The notes below the pieces were generated by a model. The model had not been told where the DNA came from, searched no databases, and was given only the letters and a program-made list of their open reading frames with translations. Source: SAR324 cluster bacterium (GTDB lineage Bacteria; SAR324; NAC60-12). From it: DNA of 64,000 bases. Position numbers and translations under genes: made by a program. Every line of letters starts with the position of its first letter. The stretch's first letter is position 1. Below are positions 44,353 through 53,521 of this stretch, piece after piece. The stretch covers positions 47,335 to 111,334 of the forward strand of contig JADFZZ010000012.1 of the NCBI GenBank assembly GCA_015232315.1. Direction: 5' to 3'.

Positions 44353-45330
44353 ATGTCCTTAGCCCCTATTCCATCCGGATATCTCAAAGCATTGATTTAT
44401 GGATTATGTTGCCTGTTTCTGATGGGGTGTCAGGAAAAAGATGATGTGCAATTTGCGGAAACATCCCAGACCAATTATGCAAAAAATATCTCAACACGCG
44501 ATTTCAAGGTCAGTACGACCCAGATCAAACCAGATGAAATCAAGGCCCGGATCAATCAAACCAAAGGGTTCTATAACAACCCGCCGACCACTACGGAATC
44601 CTGCACAGACAATCAGCTTTCCGGCGATGAAATCTTTAAAAAAAGCAATGATGGGTTTTATATTCTGGTGAGTCCCAATGTAGACGTCAGTGGATGCCTG
44701 CTTCTCGAAGATCAAGATTCCGCATTGGTTAGCGCGGAATCCAGTGTGTATTATTACTTACGCTACCGGGACAGTCAGGACAAAGCCATCCCGGATCTTG
44801 AAGGAAAAACACTGAGCGAACGTACCGGGATTTCAGGGGTGGTCAAAACCGATTTCATCATTAAAACGTTTCTGACCTATCAGACAACCCAGACTGTGCT
44901 TGGGAAAAGTGTGGATGTCACTCATCGCATTCTGACCATGGAATCTTCAACACTCGATGCTGACAGCCATTGCAGTCTGGGCAGTGATTTTATCATCACA
45001 GGATGTTCAACACGGGAAATGCATGAAATAGAATCCAGCAATCAGAAACTGGTGGAAAACAGTGTCGATGTGATCATTCTGGAAAAGAATAATTTGAAGA
45101 CCTCCTCAGAAGGATTGTATTATACTCAGGGCACTATCAGTTTTACGATCAATAACTGGACGGGCAGGATGATCTATGCTGAAGAAGATTCAACGGACGC
45201 ACCCAAATATTATGTGGAAAGCAGTGATGTGGAAAATGGATCCGGCACCTTTGGCGGTCGGATCATCACAGCGTTGGGCGAGACGTCAGAACCATTTTTT
45301 TTCATAAACGCAAGGGCCTCGGGTCTCTGA
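44353..45330 (+). CDS. Putative lipoprotein, unknown function
   Basis: A 325-residue protein with a lipoprotein signal: hydrophobic YLKALIYGLCCLFLMGC and lipobox LMGC. The mature part is Ser/Thr/Asp-rich, with cysteines spaced for disulphides (ESCTDN, SGCLLL, SHCSLG, TGCSTR), reminiscent in composition of the 17489-18073 lipoprotein. I recognise no family. The ribosome-binding site is poor. It is divergent from gcvPB. Confidence 0.7.
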   Translation: MSLAPIPSGYLKALIYGLCCLFLMGCQEKDDVQFAETSQTNYAKNISTRDFKVSTTQIKPDEIKARINQTKGFYNNPPTTTESCTDNQLSGDEIFKKSNDGFYILVSPNVDVSGCLLLEDQDSALVSAESSVYYYLRYRDSQDKAIPDLEGKTLSERTGISGVVKTDFIIKTFLTYQTTQTVLGKSVDVTHRILTMESSTLDADSHCSLGSDFIITGCSTREMHEIESSNQKLVENSVDVIILEKNNLKTSSEGLYYTQGTISFTINNWTGRMIYAEEDSTDAPKYYVESSDVENGSGTFGGRIITALGETSEPFFFINARASGL

Positions 45331-45344
45331 AAATATTCCTACGG

Positions 45345-45440
45345 AACGGCAAAAGAATAAGTTGTAAAAGTTTGCTCGTGCCCACGGGACGTAGGGCACG
45401 TTATCCCTCAGAAGCTCTGCTTCGAACACATCGGAGGTGT
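45345..45440. repeat. Dispersed repeat family C, copy 2 (inverted)
   Basis: AAAAGAATAAGTTGTAAAAG, then GTTTGCTCGTGCCCACGGGA and GGCACGTTATCC, form the reverse complement of the segment at 23467-23562 with scattered changes. The match extends into GGAGGTGTTCACGGAATG, which corresponds to an inverted block near 23285-23305. It fills the gap between two convergent lipoprotein genes. Confidence 0.7.
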
Positions 45441-45509
45441 TCACGGAATGATACCGGACAACGATTTGAACCGGTTGCCGTCACCAGAAAATTTACCGCA
45501 GGAAAAATA

Positions 45510-46361
45510 TTATTCCGAGGTCAGTGAGGCATCTTCGAGGATAACAGTGTAGACATATCCCTGCCCCAGGTCCTTATCCGCAGTCAGTTTTCCTTTACAA
45601 ATAACAGTATCACCGACCTTGGCCTCTTCTTGTGTGGTGATCGTAAGATCGTTGGTTCCTGCGGATCCGGAACCATCCTGTAGATGTATCCAGTTTTTAC
45701 CCATGATTCCTGAAAGAAATTTAACGACTGTTCCCCGAACCGCAACAGCTTGTCCATTCAACTCATTCCTTTTTGCATAAAGTTCTTCAACGCTATAGCC
45801 CCCCTCCATTTTCTGTACTGAAATTTCAGCGGTAACAGGTTGGGCTGTCATTGACATGGTTTTATCAGGCGTTGTCATGTGTGGGTTGGAGGCGGATTGA
45901 GAGGTATATAAATCCGCAATGGTTGAGTTTTGACCGTCTGAGAAGGCGGAGTTCACATTCCCTTTCTTGCCCAGGACTTGAACAGCATCGGTGAAAATGA
46001 TTTGATCAAAGGTTTTGTCTAATGTTTTGCTGTGAAAATTGATCATGGCTTGTCCCGCACGATACTGGATAGTATCCCCGGGACTCACTTCCAGTTGATT
46101 GGATGCAAGCCAGATACTGACTCCATTTTCCTCACCTTCAATATAAGTGTACTGTCCAGCATTTTGGGTTGAAATAACAACCATTTGTTTATTCATGCCC
46201 GAAGAAACCTTTTGAGCCATAGTCTCATTGGTGCCAGCGTTTTTTGTCGTACTTTCTTGTTGTTCACACGCAACTGACAGGAATAACAGAACAGCCATTG
46301 AGACGAATGTGAATAATTTTATAAAGGGCAACTTTCCAGGGCCTGAAGAAGTAAGATGCAT
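45510..46361 (-). CDS. NrfJ-like lipoprotein with two OB-type domains
   Basis: A 283-residue lipoprotein (signal peptide KLFTFVSMAVLLFLSVAC). Domain 1 (about 60-135) has VVISTQNAGQYTYIEGEENG and NFHSKTLDKTFDQIIF; domain 2 (about 195-283) has VAVRGTVVKFLSGIMGKNWI, HLQDGSG and GYVYTVILEDA. Both resemble NrfJ-related OB-fold proteins found beside cytochrome nitrite or tetrathionate reductase genes in Shewanella and Geobacter. No cytochrome genes are present here, so the role is open. AGGATATCCC precedes the ATG. It follows hemL by 65 bases on the same strand. Confidence 0.7.
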   Translation of the reverse strand: MHLTSSGPGKLPFIKLFTFVSMAVLLFLSVACEQQESTTKNAGTNETMAQKVSSGMNKQMVVISTQNAGQYTYIEGEENGVSIWLASNQLEVSPGDTIQYRAGQAMINFHSKTLDKTFDQIIFTDAVQVLGKKGNVNSAFSDGQNSTIADLYTSQSASNPHMTTPDKTMSMTAQPVTAEISVQKMEGGYSVEELYAKRNELNGQAVAVRGTVVKFLSGIMGKNWIHLQDGSGSAGTNDLTITTQEEAKVGDTVICKGKLTADKDLGQGYVYTVILEDASLTSE

Positions 46362-46426
46362 GGGATATCCTGTGGTTTATAGTTTTAAAAATGAATTGGT
46401 GGAGCACCCTATGTGCGACACACCAC

Positions 46427-47710
46427 TTATATTTGAGAAACAACATTCCGGACAGCCGCCACTGTTTTTTCCAGATCCTCCGTCGTGTGAGCTGTTGAGA
46501 CAAACATGGCTTCAAAGGCAGAGGGTGGCAGATAAATTCCTTGAGCCAGCATGAGTTTGAAAAACTTTTTGAAGCGTTCCACATTGCAGCCTAACGCATC
46601 CGTATAATTTCTCACAGGCGTTTCTGAAAAAAACAATCCCATCATTCCACCTGCGTTATGCGTCTGAACCGGAATACCGGCCTTGGTGAATACAGAAATA
46701 AGCGCCTGAACCAACCAGTTTGTGTTTTCACTCAAATCACGGAACGCGTCTGAGTTCCTGAGTTCTGTCAAGGTCGCAATTCCGGCGGCTACCGCCACGG
46801 GATTTCCTGAAAGAGTGCCCGCCTGATAAACGGGGCCTGCTGGTGCGACCTTGAGCATGATGTCCTGTCGTCCACCATAGGCACCGACGGGTAAACCACC
46901 ACCAATCACCTTACCAAACATGGAAAGGTCAGGTTGAATTCCCAGCAGTGCCTGCGCTCCGCTGTAATCCACACGGAAGCCTGTCATGACTTCATCCGCA
47001 ATCAGCAAAATACCTTCTCTGTCACAAATCTGTCTCAAGCCTGTCAAAAAATCATGTTCAGGTCGGATCATTCCCATATTTCCGGGAATCAATTCCAGAA
47101 TCACCGCGGCGATCTCTCCGGCATGTTCATCGACCAACCTCGAAACTGATTCCAGATCATTGAATTCTGCCAGCAGGGTGTGTTCGGTGAACGATGCGGG
47201 GACTCCCGCGGAATTAGGGATCCCCAGAGTCGTTGCGCCGGATCCCGCCTTTACCAGCAGATAATCCACGCTTCCGTGAAAACAGCCTTCAAATTTGATC
47301 ACCTTGTCCCGCCCTGTGTAACCTCGTGCGGCACGGATCGCGCCCAAGGCGGCTTCACTGCCGGAGTTCACCAGACGCAGCATTTCAACACTTGGCACCG
47401 CGTCATTCACCATCTCAGTCAGGATGCTCTCGGCTTCAGTCGGCGCGCCGAAAGAGGTCCCACGTTGAACCGCCGCGATAATGGCCTGCTGAACAATTTC
47501 ATTGGCATGTCCAAGAATCAACGGTCCCCATGAACCCACGTAATCAATATATTCATTGCCATCCACATCATAAATTTTTGAACCCTTGCCATGACTGATA
47601 AACAGGGGGTTCATATCAACTGATTTAAAAGCGCGTACCGGACTGTTAACGCCGCCGGGAATACGAAGTTGGGCTCGTCGAAACATTTCAGAGGATCTTG
47701 TGTTTTGCAT
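46427..47710 (-). CDS. hemL: Glutamate-1-semialdehyde 2,1-aminomutase
   Basis: A 427-residue PLP enzyme converting glutamate-1-semialdehyde to 5-aminolevulinate in C5-pathway haem synthesis. It has IPGGVNSPVRAFKSV at the start, VNSGSEAALGAIRAARGYTG, ADEVMTGFRV and the PLP-lysine segment MFGKVIGGGLPVGAYGG, then TLSGNPVAVAAG. Length matches HemL. The ribosome-binding site is weak (GAGACAG). An NrfJ-like lipoprotein gene follows. Confidence 0.95.
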   Translation of the reverse strand: MQNTRSSEMFRRAQLRIPGGVNSPVRAFKSVDMNPLFISHGKGSKIYDVDGNEYIDYVGSWGPLILGHANEIVQQAIIAAVQRGTSFGAPTEAESILTEMVNDAVPSVEMLRLVNSGSEAALGAIRAARGYTGRDKVIKFEGCFHGSVDYLLVKAGSGATTLGIPNSAGVPASFTEHTLLAEFNDLESVSRLVDEHAGEIAAVILELIPGNMGMIRPEHDFLTGLRQICDREGILLIADEVMTGFRVDYSGAQALLGIQPDLSMFGKVIGGGLPVGAYGGRQDIMLKVAPAGPVYQAGTLSGNPVAVAAGIATLTELRNSDAFRDLSENTNWLVQALISVFTKAGIPVQTHNAGGMMGLFFSETPVRNYTDALGCNVERFKKFFKLMLAQGIYLPPSAFEAMFVSTAHTTEDLEKTVAAVRNVVSQI

Positions 47711-47763
47711 AGCTGTCTCATGAAAAAATCAGAAAAGAAGCCTGAACCTTAGCAGGCAAGGAA

Positions 47764-48288
47764 TCAGGTACGTGAATCAGAATTTAACAGATGGGAATGG
47801 TTTGACACCCATGGAATGATCAGGGTTATCAGAAGTCCGGCCTTGACCAGATTTGTGCTTAAAACATGTTGCTCACGGAATAACACTCTGGTTGCAGGAT
47901 TCTGCCAATCCTTGCCAAAGACCATTTCCGACATTTCAGGAACAACGACCAGTGCCAGCGCCCCCCAGATAATGAGTCCCGCAAGCAGAAGTGTTTCCCT
48001 GCATAATAATTTGACACGATGATCCCGGAAATCATTTCGAAAATTCGTTTGTTCAAGCATGGTGCTGATCAGAAAAGCGATCAAACAGGCAGGAACAAAC
48101 GCACTGAACAGTGACGTCATCAGGATGGTGGAATAGTGATGAATCTGCGAAGAATCCGGAATCAGAAGGGGTAATTTGAAAAATGTGAGTGGGGCAAGAA
48201 AGGCGGCAATGAGGAAGCAACCACCAGTGATGATGCTCCAGCATGCCCATGAAATATAACTAAAAATGGAATTCAGATGATGTTTCAA
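47764..48288 (-). CDS. Integral membrane protein, DUF4149-like
   Basis: A 174-residue protein with four hydrophobic segments (about 13-38, 52-75, 98-118 and 146-162). The layout recalls DUF4149/TMEM205-type proteins, but the match is loose. It starts with TTG at 48288; the first in-frame ATG is far inside, and GAGGG precedes the TTG by five bases. It lies 53 bases upstream of hemL on the same strand and may be co-transcribed. Confidence 0.6.
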   Translation of the reverse strand: MKHHLNSIFSYISWACWSIITGGCFLIAAFLAPLTFFKLPLLIPDSSQIHHYSTILMTSLFSAFVPACLIAFLISTMLEQTNFRNDFRDHRVKLLCRETLLLAGLIIWGALALVVVPEMSEMVFGKDWQNPATRVLFREQHVLSTNLVKAGLLITLIIPWVSNHSHLLNSDSRT

Positions 48289-48341
48289 GGGACCCTCGTG
48301 TGATACGTGTTGTGAGAGTCCGAAGTTTCATAATTGGAGGG

Positions 48342-48455
48342 TTATTTGTCAAGACAACTCAACAGTATTTTACTGCGAGAGGCATGACTGAGTTTACTCA
48401 GCGCTTTTGCTTCAATCTGCCGGATATGTTCCCGGGTAACATTAATCAATTTCAT
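48342..48455 (-). pseudogene. Remnant of an RpoD-type sigma factor, region 4.2
   Basis: On the minus strand the last 37 codons before a TAA at 48342 read like the end of RpoD: [20 protein letters not shown] followed by SRSKILLSCLDK. This matches E. coli RpoD ([20 protein letters not shown], then SRSEVLRSFLDD). Upstream homology stops at once and an in-frame stop lies at 48486. Only the -35-recognition helix and tail remain, with substitutions in conserved basic residues, so this is a gene fragment. The fragment is followed by repeat-like sequence towards 48800. Confidence 0.75.
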
Positions 48456-48803
48456 GTGATTTCTCACATTCCAAAAATTTCGGATTTATCTTGGCACAAT
48501 CAGCGACTTGTTGGGGGTCTCTCCGTTGAGACTCCTATAATTGGGCAATACTAATTCATGTCACGTGAACAGTTCTTGCAATAGAAGGTATTCCATCCGG
48601 TTGCATCCGGTTTAATTCCAGGAATGCGGCTTTGATGGCATTGAGTAGACCTTAGCCGAAAAGTATTTTTCCATGCCGGAAATTTGTCCAAGAGATGTGG
48701 GAGGGAAAGCCCACAAGGGCCTCCCTATCCCGATTTCCGGCGATCGCCTTAACAGTCTTGCACCTGAGGTAGGGAACCCTGAAAAGGGTTAAAGATCGGA
48801 TAC
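48456..48803. other. Intergenic region with hairpins and a family B tail
   Basis: About 350 bases with no gene. GCCGGAAAT (48675-48683) and ATTTCCGGC (48733-48741) are perfect inverted repeats enclosing further palindromes (GTGGG...CCCAC, GGGAGG...CCTCCC). Directly after comes CAGTCTTGCACCTGAGGTAG (from 48753) followed by GGAACC, which recurs near 53317-53342. On the minus strand this structured block sits just downstream of the PP2C gene stop and may end its transcript. Confidence 0.5.
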
Positions 48804-50477
48804 TTAAAAAAGTTCGCAAACAGATAAGGTGATGTCGTCATTCAATGGCTGATTTCCAAGAAAATCCTGAAGTTTTTTAACGATTCCGTTTACAAGCCCA
48901 TCGACTGTTAAAGCCGCCCCTTCACGCATGCAACGTTTGAGGTTTCGATTTCCCCATTCCTCACCTTGAGAATTCTGATTTTCAATGAGGCCATCGGTAT
49001 AAAACAGAAGTTTATCTCCCCGTTGCAATTGAAAGGTCGTTTCAGAAAATTGGTATAAAACCTGATATCCCAACGGAGAATTGGTTCCGACCAAAGGTTT
49101 GATTTCGTTTGAAGAACGAATCAGGACAGGGAAATTGTGTCCAGCGTTGCTCACTGTCAGTAGCAGGTCATCCAGATGAATTCTGGCGGCCAGAAATGTC
49201 ATGTGATAATCAGGCGAACCACTTTCAAAAACTGTTGAGTTGAGTTGCTCCAGCAAAGCTCCCGGTGTCGGGATAATATTTTGGGATGACCATATTTTTT
49301 CCAGGGTGCGGCAGGCGGAACAGACCGTTGCTGTCACCATGGCCGCAGGCGCACCATGCCCTGTGACATCGCCAATCAGGATAAACAGATAATTCTCAAA
49401 ACTGGTCATGAAGCCATACCAGTCACCACCGGTTTCCGACGCGGACTGAAACCATGTCGCGACGCGTACCCGTGGAATTTCAGGATTACTTTTGGGAAAC
49501 AATGCCATTTGCAGAGCCGCCGCCATTTTGAGTTCTGCTTCCTTTTCCTTGATCAGCAACAGATCTTTTTCATGCTGTTTTCTTTGGAGAGCACTTGCGA
49601 AGATAGATCCAATCACATGAAACTGCCGGATGTCCTCATCTTTCCATGTTGTGAATTTCTGAGGGTTCTCACAACCGAAAAAGCCAGTGACCTCACCTTC
49701 ATAAATGATGGGGATGGTCAGAATATTACTCTGCGGTGGGATATGTTTTCCGGCAGAAGGCGGGACTTCAAAAAGAGGTTTTTCTGAGGATTCGCGTGAC
49801 TCCGTTCTAATCAAAAATTCACGGACACCTAATTTTAAAGCACATTGGCAGAAGGGTTCAAAGGCAGTGTCATGCCATTCATAAAGCTGTGCGAGATCCC
49901 CATTGGGCAACAGGTTCAGAAAAAAACAACTGGATGCGCCAATATGCCGGGCCAGTGTTTCCAGAGAATGATTGATCGCCGCATCAATTTCCTGGGTTGA
50001 AATGGTGATGAACTGAGTTGAAATGGATGAGACGATACTTTCCAGTTGAATTCTGTATTGCAGATCTTCTGTTCGTTCGGCGACACGGCGTTCCAGTTCA
50101 TTCAAGGTCAGTCTGGCGGCCAGCGCACTGTTCACCCTTGCTTTAAGCACCAGTTCCCGAACAGGTTTGTTCACATAATCCACAGCCCCCCACCGGAAAC
50201 ATTCCGCCAGCAGAAGATCACTGATTTCCGCGGTCAGCATGATGACCGGTATGCTGGAAAAATCAGGATTGCGCTGAAGTTCCCTGAGAAGGGTAATACC
50301 GTCCATTTCCGGCATGTTGATATCCATCAGAATCAAATCGAATGGATCTTTTTCCAGTCTGTTGAACACATGTTTAGCGACTGAAACAAAACTCAGTTGA
50401 TGTCCGGCCTGACTCAAATGAAGCCTGACCTGCTGGAATATCTGAAAATCATCATCAACAACCAGGATTTGAGACAT
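48804..50477 (-). CDS. Response regulator with GAF and PP2C (SpoIIE/RsbU) phosphatase
   Basis: A 557-residue output protein: receiver domain (1-120) with the phosphoacceptor in LILMDINMPEMDG, a helical linker, a GAF domain (about 150-300) and a PP2C-type phosphatase (about 330-557). Metal-site motifs are ETGGDWYGF, LIGDVTGHGAPAAMV, SNAGHNFPVLI, LLFYTDGLIE and NDDITLSV. Such proteins dephosphorylate anti-sigma-factor antagonists, but no STAS or anti-sigma gene is near. ATG 50477 lies four bases after the stop of the upstream CheY; a TTG at 50489 is an alternative start. It is the last gene of the signalling array. Confidence 0.92.
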   Translation of the reverse strand: MSQILVVDDDFQIFQQVRLHLSQAGHQLSFVSVAKHVFNRLEKDPFDLILMDINMPEMDGITLLRELQRNPDFSSIPVIMLTAEISDLLLAECFRWGAVDYVNKPVRELVLKARVNSALAARLTLNELERRVAERTEDLQYRIQLESIVSSISTQFITISTQEIDAAINHSLETLARHIGASSCFFLNLLPNGDLAQLYEWHDTAFEPFCQCALKLGVREFLIRTESRESSEKPLFEVPPSAGKHIPPQSNILTIPIIYEGEVTGFFGCENPQKFTTWKDEDIRQFHVIGSIFASALQRKQHEKDLLLIKEKEAELKMAAALQMALFPKSNPEIPRVRVATWFQSASETGGDWYGFMTSFENYLFILIGDVTGHGAPAAMVTATVCSACRTLEKIWSSQNIIPTPGALLEQLNSTVFESGSPDYHMTFLAARIHLDDLLLTVSNAGHNFPVLIRSSNEIKPLVGTNSPLGYQVLYQFSETTFQLQRGDKLLFYTDGLIENQNSQGEEWGNRNLKRCMREGAALTVDGLVNGIVKKLQDFLGNQPLNDDITLSVCELF

Positions 50478-50481
50478 CGTT

Positions 50482-50847
50482 TCAACCAATCAGTTTTTTA
50501 ACCACCGGCAGTATTTTTTCACCGATAAAGGGTTTGACCAACCACCCATTCACTTTTAAATCCTTCGCGCGTTTCTTCAGCGCCGGGTGATTTTCAGTCG
50601 TAAACATCAGAATCTGAATCTGTTGATTTTCCATCTCCAGACGAATTTTTTCGACCATGGAGATACCATCCAGTTCCGGCATATTAACATCACTGATGAC
50701 CAGTTTGAGTTCCGGATGAGATTGAATTTTCTGAATCCCCTCATTGCCATCATTCGCGGTAATCACCTTGTAGCCCTGTTTTGACAGGAATCCCTGCACC
50801 TCGGTTCTTATACCACGGGAGTCATCAACTATCAGAATATCCGCCAT
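50482..50847 (-). CDS. CheY-like single-domain response regulator
   Basis: A 121-residue stand-alone receiver: ILIVDDSRGIR at the start, phosphoacceptor in LVISDVNMPELDG, Thr in MFTTENHP and Lys in WLVKPF. There is no output domain, so it would act by protein contact or as a phosphate shuttle. It overlaps the upstream hybrid-kinase gene by 23 bases, with GGGGGCG before the ATG. It is a close paralogue of the CheY at 53727 (same length, both ending VKKLIG). Confidence 0.92.
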   Translation of the reverse strand: MADILIVDDSRGIRTEVQGFLSKQGYKVITANDGNEGIQKIQSHPELKLVISDVNMPELDGISMVEKIRLEMENQQIQILMFTTENHPALKKRAKDLKVNGWLVKPFIGEKILPVVKKLIG

Positions 50848-53095
50848 ATTCGCCCCCATTTCCCCTCATAAGCTGTTGTTTGATTTCATTCAATGCCTTT
50901 TCCAGCAAACTCTCATTAGCAACCAATGCCGCTTTCTCGAGCTTTTTCAGAAAAGGATTCAATTGTTGAATCACCGGCTCACAAAGTTCTGTGATCAGCA
51001 GAATCTGATCCATGAGCTTCTCCGTCTCAAAGATGGAAACCTGCGCCAGTTTCTCCATTTCTTTCAATATCCTTACGTTATCAGATTCAGATGCGCAAGG
51101 ATGGTTTTTGGGGGGCGTATCTGTTTCGATTTTTAAATAATGACCTAACAACAAGCTCAATTGATGAGAATCAACAGGTTTAGTCAGATATTCGTTCATT
51201 CCGGCTCGCAGGGCATTCATCTTCTGACTTTTAAAGGCATTGGCCGAGATTCCGATAATTGGCAGATCCTGATATTTTTCCCTGATCTTCAGGGTTGCGG
51301 TAATTCCATCCATCACCGGCATATCAATATCCATCAGCACCAGATCCGGCATCAATTCATCTGTTTTCAGTATGCCTTCCTGTCCATTGCCGCAGACATG
51401 CAGATCCATGCCCATGTTTTTAAATAACGCCACCATCATTTCCTGATTCAACGGGTTGTCTTCAACCAGTAAAACCCGATTTTCTCCTGAGAATTTCACA
51501 AGGTTAGTCTCAAGTTCCATGGCTATAGCCGTACCTTCAGAATGTCGCAAAGGCAGTCTTACGGTAAATAGGGACCCCTGTCCCACAGTGCTCTGAATGG
51601 ATATCTCTCCCTGCATGAGTTCCACCATTCTTTTGGTGATGGCCAACCCCAGTCCTGTTCCTCCATAATTTCGGGCCGTCGAGGTGTTTGCCTGTTCAAA
51701 CTCGCCGAACACGGCATCCAGTCTATTTTCAGGAATCCCGATTCCTTCATCGGCAACCTGAATGAGCAGGTGAGAATCATCATCCGCAAGCACTTCAATT
51801 CTGACAGACTTCCCCTGTGGTGTAAATTTCAGGGCATTGCTGGTCAGATTCAGCAGAATCTGATTGATTTTGGTTCTGTCAGAATAAATCACTTCCGGCA
51901 AACTGGCGTTATAGCTGAAACTGAAGAGGATCTGCTTTTCAAGAGCCTTGAATTTATTGATATGGTAAATACCCTGGATCAGGGCTTTGAGATTAAGATT
52001 TTCTTCCGAAATGCTCATTTTTCCTGCTTCGATTTTTGCCAGATCCAGAATATTGTTGACCAGTTCCGCCAGAGTTCGGCTTGCTCCATGGATATTTCGA
52101 AGATACTGCTTCATCTCTGCCGGTATCTCAACTTCCTGCATCTGATCCAATATGATTCCGCAGAAACCTGAGATCGCGTTCAGGGGGGTTCTGATTTCGT
52201 GGCTCATACTGGAAAGAAAGGATGTTTTCGACGCGCTGATTTTTTCAGCGTTGATTCTTGCCTGTTTCAACTCATTCTCGGTTTTTTCCTGAAGAAGTTT
52301 GGCTTCGGTCACATTGGTCCGTATCAATCCCACCCCCAACGTTTCCCCTGAAGGACCAAACAACGGAAAGCGATGGTTCATATAAAACACACGGTTGTCT
52401 CCAAACAAATCCATGTCATCATCTTCATCCTGGATCATGGTTTCTGTGGTCAACGGCACATTTTTCTCCAGAACCCATTGATCGTCTTCCTCTGTTTCCA
52501 GCAGATGAGCGGCATTACCCTCTTCAATAATCTGTGACAGGGTTTTTCCCAGAATATTTTCATTGGGTTTGAACCCCATTTCGATCAGATACAACCGGTT
52601 TGCCAGAATAAATTTTCCTGTGTTGCTACGGGCGCAGATGGCCATCGGCGCGGTATTGATAAAATTTCTGAGAAACAGGTTATTCCCGGAGCTGACAAAG
52701 GGCGTCTTGTTCAACTTATCGACCTGATACATTTCCAGAACATGATTTTCTGTTCTGACAAACCTGACCTTCAACAGAACATGGCACTCCTCTTCAAAGG
52801 TAACTATTCTGAACTCACAACAGAACTCAGGAAATTTTCCTGAATCTCCGGTGATGGAAATTTCCTGACGAAACAGATTCCAGGCTTCAATAATACGGTC
52901 TCTGTCCTCTGGAACAATGTAATGTAGCCATTCTGATATATCATTTCCCTGAAACCAAAATAACTCCCGCCATTGACGATTGGTCTCAATCTGTTGTCCC
53001 GGATGATGAACCAGCATCAAACCGCCGCCAAAGAATGGTTCAAAAATTGGCAATATTTGATCGGATTCCATCAATTTCTCAAAACTGTTATGCAT
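50825..53095 (-). CDS. Hybrid sensor histidine kinase (PAS-HisKA-HATPase-REC)
   Basis: A 756-residue kinase without membrane segments: two PAS-like regions (about 1-130 and 140-270), HisKA with FLSSMSHEIRTPLNAI, HATPase with LTSNALKFTPQG, ADEGIGIPEN and GGTGLGLAITKRM, then a receiver with LVLMDIDMPVMDG. A helical C-terminal 80 residues may be an HPt-like or docking extension, but I see no clear HPt histidine. Its ATG at 53095 overlaps the stop of the kinase remnant (53088-53090), so it was originally coupled to that gene. It overlaps the following CheY gene. Confidence 0.92.
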   Translation of the reverse strand: MHNSFEKLMESDQILPIFEPFFGGGLMLVHHPGQQIETNRQWRELFWFQGNDISEWLHYIVPEDRDRIIEAWNLFRQEISITGDSGKFPEFCCEFRIVTFEEECHVLLKVRFVRTENHVLEMYQVDKLNKTPFVSSGNNLFLRNFINTAPMAICARSNTGKFILANRLYLIEMGFKPNENILGKTLSQIIEEGNAAHLLETEEDDQWVLEKNVPLTTETMIQDEDDDMDLFGDNRVFYMNHRFPLFGPSGETLGVGLIRTNVTEAKLLQEKTENELKQARINAEKISASKTSFLSSMSHEIRTPLNAISGFCGIILDQMQEVEIPAEMKQYLRNIHGASRTLAELVNNILDLAKIEAGKMSISEENLNLKALIQGIYHINKFKALEKQILFSFSYNASLPEVIYSDRTKINQILLNLTSNALKFTPQGKSVRIEVLADDDSHLLIQVADEGIGIPENRLDAVFGEFEQANTSTARNYGGTGLGLAITKRMVELMQGEISIQSTVGQGSLFTVRLPLRHSEGTAIAMELETNLVKFSGENRVLLVEDNPLNQEMMVALFKNMGMDLHVCGNGQEGILKTDELMPDLVLMDIDMPVMDGITATLKIREKYQDLPIIGISANAFKSQKMNALRAGMNEYLTKPVDSHQLSLLLGHYLKIETDTPPKNHPCASESDNVRILKEMEKLAQVSIFETEKLMDQILLITELCEPVIQQLNPFLKKLEKAALVANESLLEKALNEIKQQLMRGNGGEYGGYSDS

Positions 53096-53222
53096 GGGAG
53101 TTCACTGGCAGAAGAATTTCAAAACTGGTTCCATGTGATTTTTTACTGATGACCTGTATGGTTCCTCCCGAAAATTGAACAGCCTCTTTAACAATCGACA
53201 TTCCCAGGCCCAATGTCATCAA
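53088..53222 (-). pseudogene. C-terminal remnant of a histidine kinase
   Basis: Reading leftwards from 53222, 44 codons to the TAA at 53088 encode a kinase G2 box and the end of a HATPase domain: LGLGMSIVKEAVQFSGG, then TIQVISKKSHGTSFEILLPV. Everything upstream of the G2 box is missing; the sequence changes abruptly at about 53221-53223 into repeat family B. The stop overlaps the start of the next kinase gene by eight bases (ATGCATAA), the normal arrangement within an operon. This is the 3' end of a kinase gene truncated by a repeat insertion or a repeat-mediated rearrangement. Confidence 0.8.
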
Positions 53223-53326
53223 CTTAAGGGGGTAGCGGGATGTTATTCTGAGTGTTAAATCCCCCCATGCCCCCTTTTGAAAAGTGGGATTTACTTGCAG
53301 GTAATTTCTTAACTTAACAGCCTTGC
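53221..53326. repeat. Dispersed repeat family B, copy 2
   Basis: The block runs CTTAAGGGGGTAGCGGGATG, TTATTCTGAG, a C-rich arm and GCAGGTAATTTCTTAACTTA, then ACAGCCTTGC. It matches 23351-23466 in the same orientation. It directly joins the truncated kinase end at its left side. Confidence 0.7.
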
Positions 53327-53402
53327 ACCAGAGGTAGGGAACCAGAAAAAATGGTTAGTGATCACAAAAAAAATAAAATCCCAAAGGATCGTGAGGACCG
53401 TT

Positions 53403-53460
53403 GACGGTAGCCCGGGGTTACGTCCACGGGAATGAGTCGGGACGTAACCCGGCTCTACCA
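53403..53460. repeat. Dispersed repeat family D, copy 1
   Basis: The arms GGTAGCCCGGGGTTACGTCC and GGGACGTAACCCGGCTCTAC form an imperfect inverted repeat of about 58 bases. A related element lies at 59491-59570. It is non-coding; a frame reading through the repeats (53309-53542) is not a gene. Confidence 0.65.
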
Positions 53461-53521
53461 ATCGTTCCGGGATGGTATCTTTGACGGGATACCTGAAAAT
53501 TGGTATGGTATTTATTTTTCC

